NCBI GenBank assembly: GCA_023418255.1 | Contig: JAEZZZ010000119.1 | Coordinates: 1-14,403 of the forward strand | Reading direction: 5' to 3' | DNA: 14,403 nt | Source of the DNA: Bacteroidota bacterium | GTDB lineage: Bacteria > Bacteroidota > Bacteroidia > Bacteroidales > Dysgonomonadaceae | In this document: positions 14,152-14,403 of the stretch, piece after piece | How positions within the stretch are numbered: the stretch's first letter is position 1 | Layout: each line of letters opens with the position of its first letter | Notes under the pieces: model-generated | Told to the model about the DNA's origin: nothing | Seen by the model: only the letters and a program-made list of their open reading frames with translations | The model's database searches: none | Position numbers and translations under genes: made by a program

Positions 14152-14403
14152 CAAGGGAGAGCTAAAGGACGGCGGATTTGGGATGATTACTTTAAAAGAT
14201 GCTCTAATGCTCTTATCCTCCCTTCTTAAAGAAAAAAGGCATTGAGTAAGCCGTTATTCATAGACCTTCTTGTCCGCGCAGTTTCTGTTTATGGAATGAT
14301 GGGGCGTGAACCGCATATATTCTTTAATGAGACAGTGTATGTCTAGTGTTGTCAGGCTTTCATTCGTTAAGTTGCGTCGCGTTTAGAATGGATAACCTAT
14401 GGC

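Larger units (their letters stand above)
13804..14403. other. 600-bp region without an intact gene
   Basis: After rodA there is a short host spacer with a hairpin (13884-13904). At 13908 an IS66-like end begins, followed by a transposase tail remnant on the minus strand (13984-14100). From about 14100 to the right edge I see only stops, an AT-rich hairpin (14128-14151) and a 42-codon minus-strand open stretch without recognisable homology. The right part may be decayed IS sequence or joined DNA of other origin. Confidence 0.55.

Noticed and set aside
14254..14382. 42-codon minus-strand open stretch containing LIKEYMRFTPHH
   Set aside because: It has no clear start, no recognised homology and no context; it is short enough to be chance or decayed IS sequence.

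Overview
The window looks like chromosomal DNA of a member of the Bacteroidota, most likely order Bacteroidales. This rests on AT-rich intergenic DNA, TAnnTTTG promoter -7 boxes, no obvious Shine-Dalgarno sequences, SusC-type TonB-box motifs, CarboxypepD_reg-like domains, and the gene order purH-mreB-mreC-mreD-mrdA-rodA. I cannot name a genus from the sequence alone.

Region by region: (1) Bases 1-726 hold the 3' part of a sugar-phosphate isomerase/epimerase-like TIM-barrel gene cut by the left edge. (2) Bases 780-2267, minus strand, hold an ECF-type sigma factor followed by a membrane-anchored, anti-sigma-like protein with a TonB C-terminal-like domain. That second gene is split by a one-base frameshift in an A-run (+ strand T-run 1488-1492). 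(3) Divergent from them, 2388-4505 encodes a secreted von Willebrand factor A protein with two N-terminal CarboxypepD_reg-like domains and a SusC-like TonB-box motif. (4) Bases 4506-5074 are non-coding, with a degraded IS30-family transposase tail and several small hairpins. (5) Bases 5075-6037 encode a ROK-family sugar kinase, followed by a perfect 21-bp inverted repeat. (6) Bases 6375-7904 encode bifunctional PurH. (7) Bases 7998-13803 form the rod-shape/elongasome cluster mreB, mreC, mreD, mrdA (PBP2) and rodA, with the last four tightly packed or overlapping. (8) Bases 13804-14403 have no intact gene. They hold what looks like one end of an IS66-family element with a remnant of its transposase C-terminus.

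How the genes fit together: MreB filaments, MreC, MreD, the PBP2 transpeptidase and the RodA glycosyltransferase build lateral-wall peptidoglycan, and the cluster reads as one transcriptional block, possibly with its own promoters before mreB and mreC. PurH makes IMP and is a conserved neighbour rather than a functional partner. The sigma factor, its split membrane partner and the vWA protein form the most unusual part. Both non-sigma members carry an E-x-V-V-x-G-x-G-T-Q TonB-box-like motif although neither is an outer-membrane barrel, which suggests an envelope-signalling module linked to TonB. That link is inference.

Everything else is ordinary housekeeping or insertion-sequence debris. I found no tRNA, rRNA, CRISPR array or complete mobile element.
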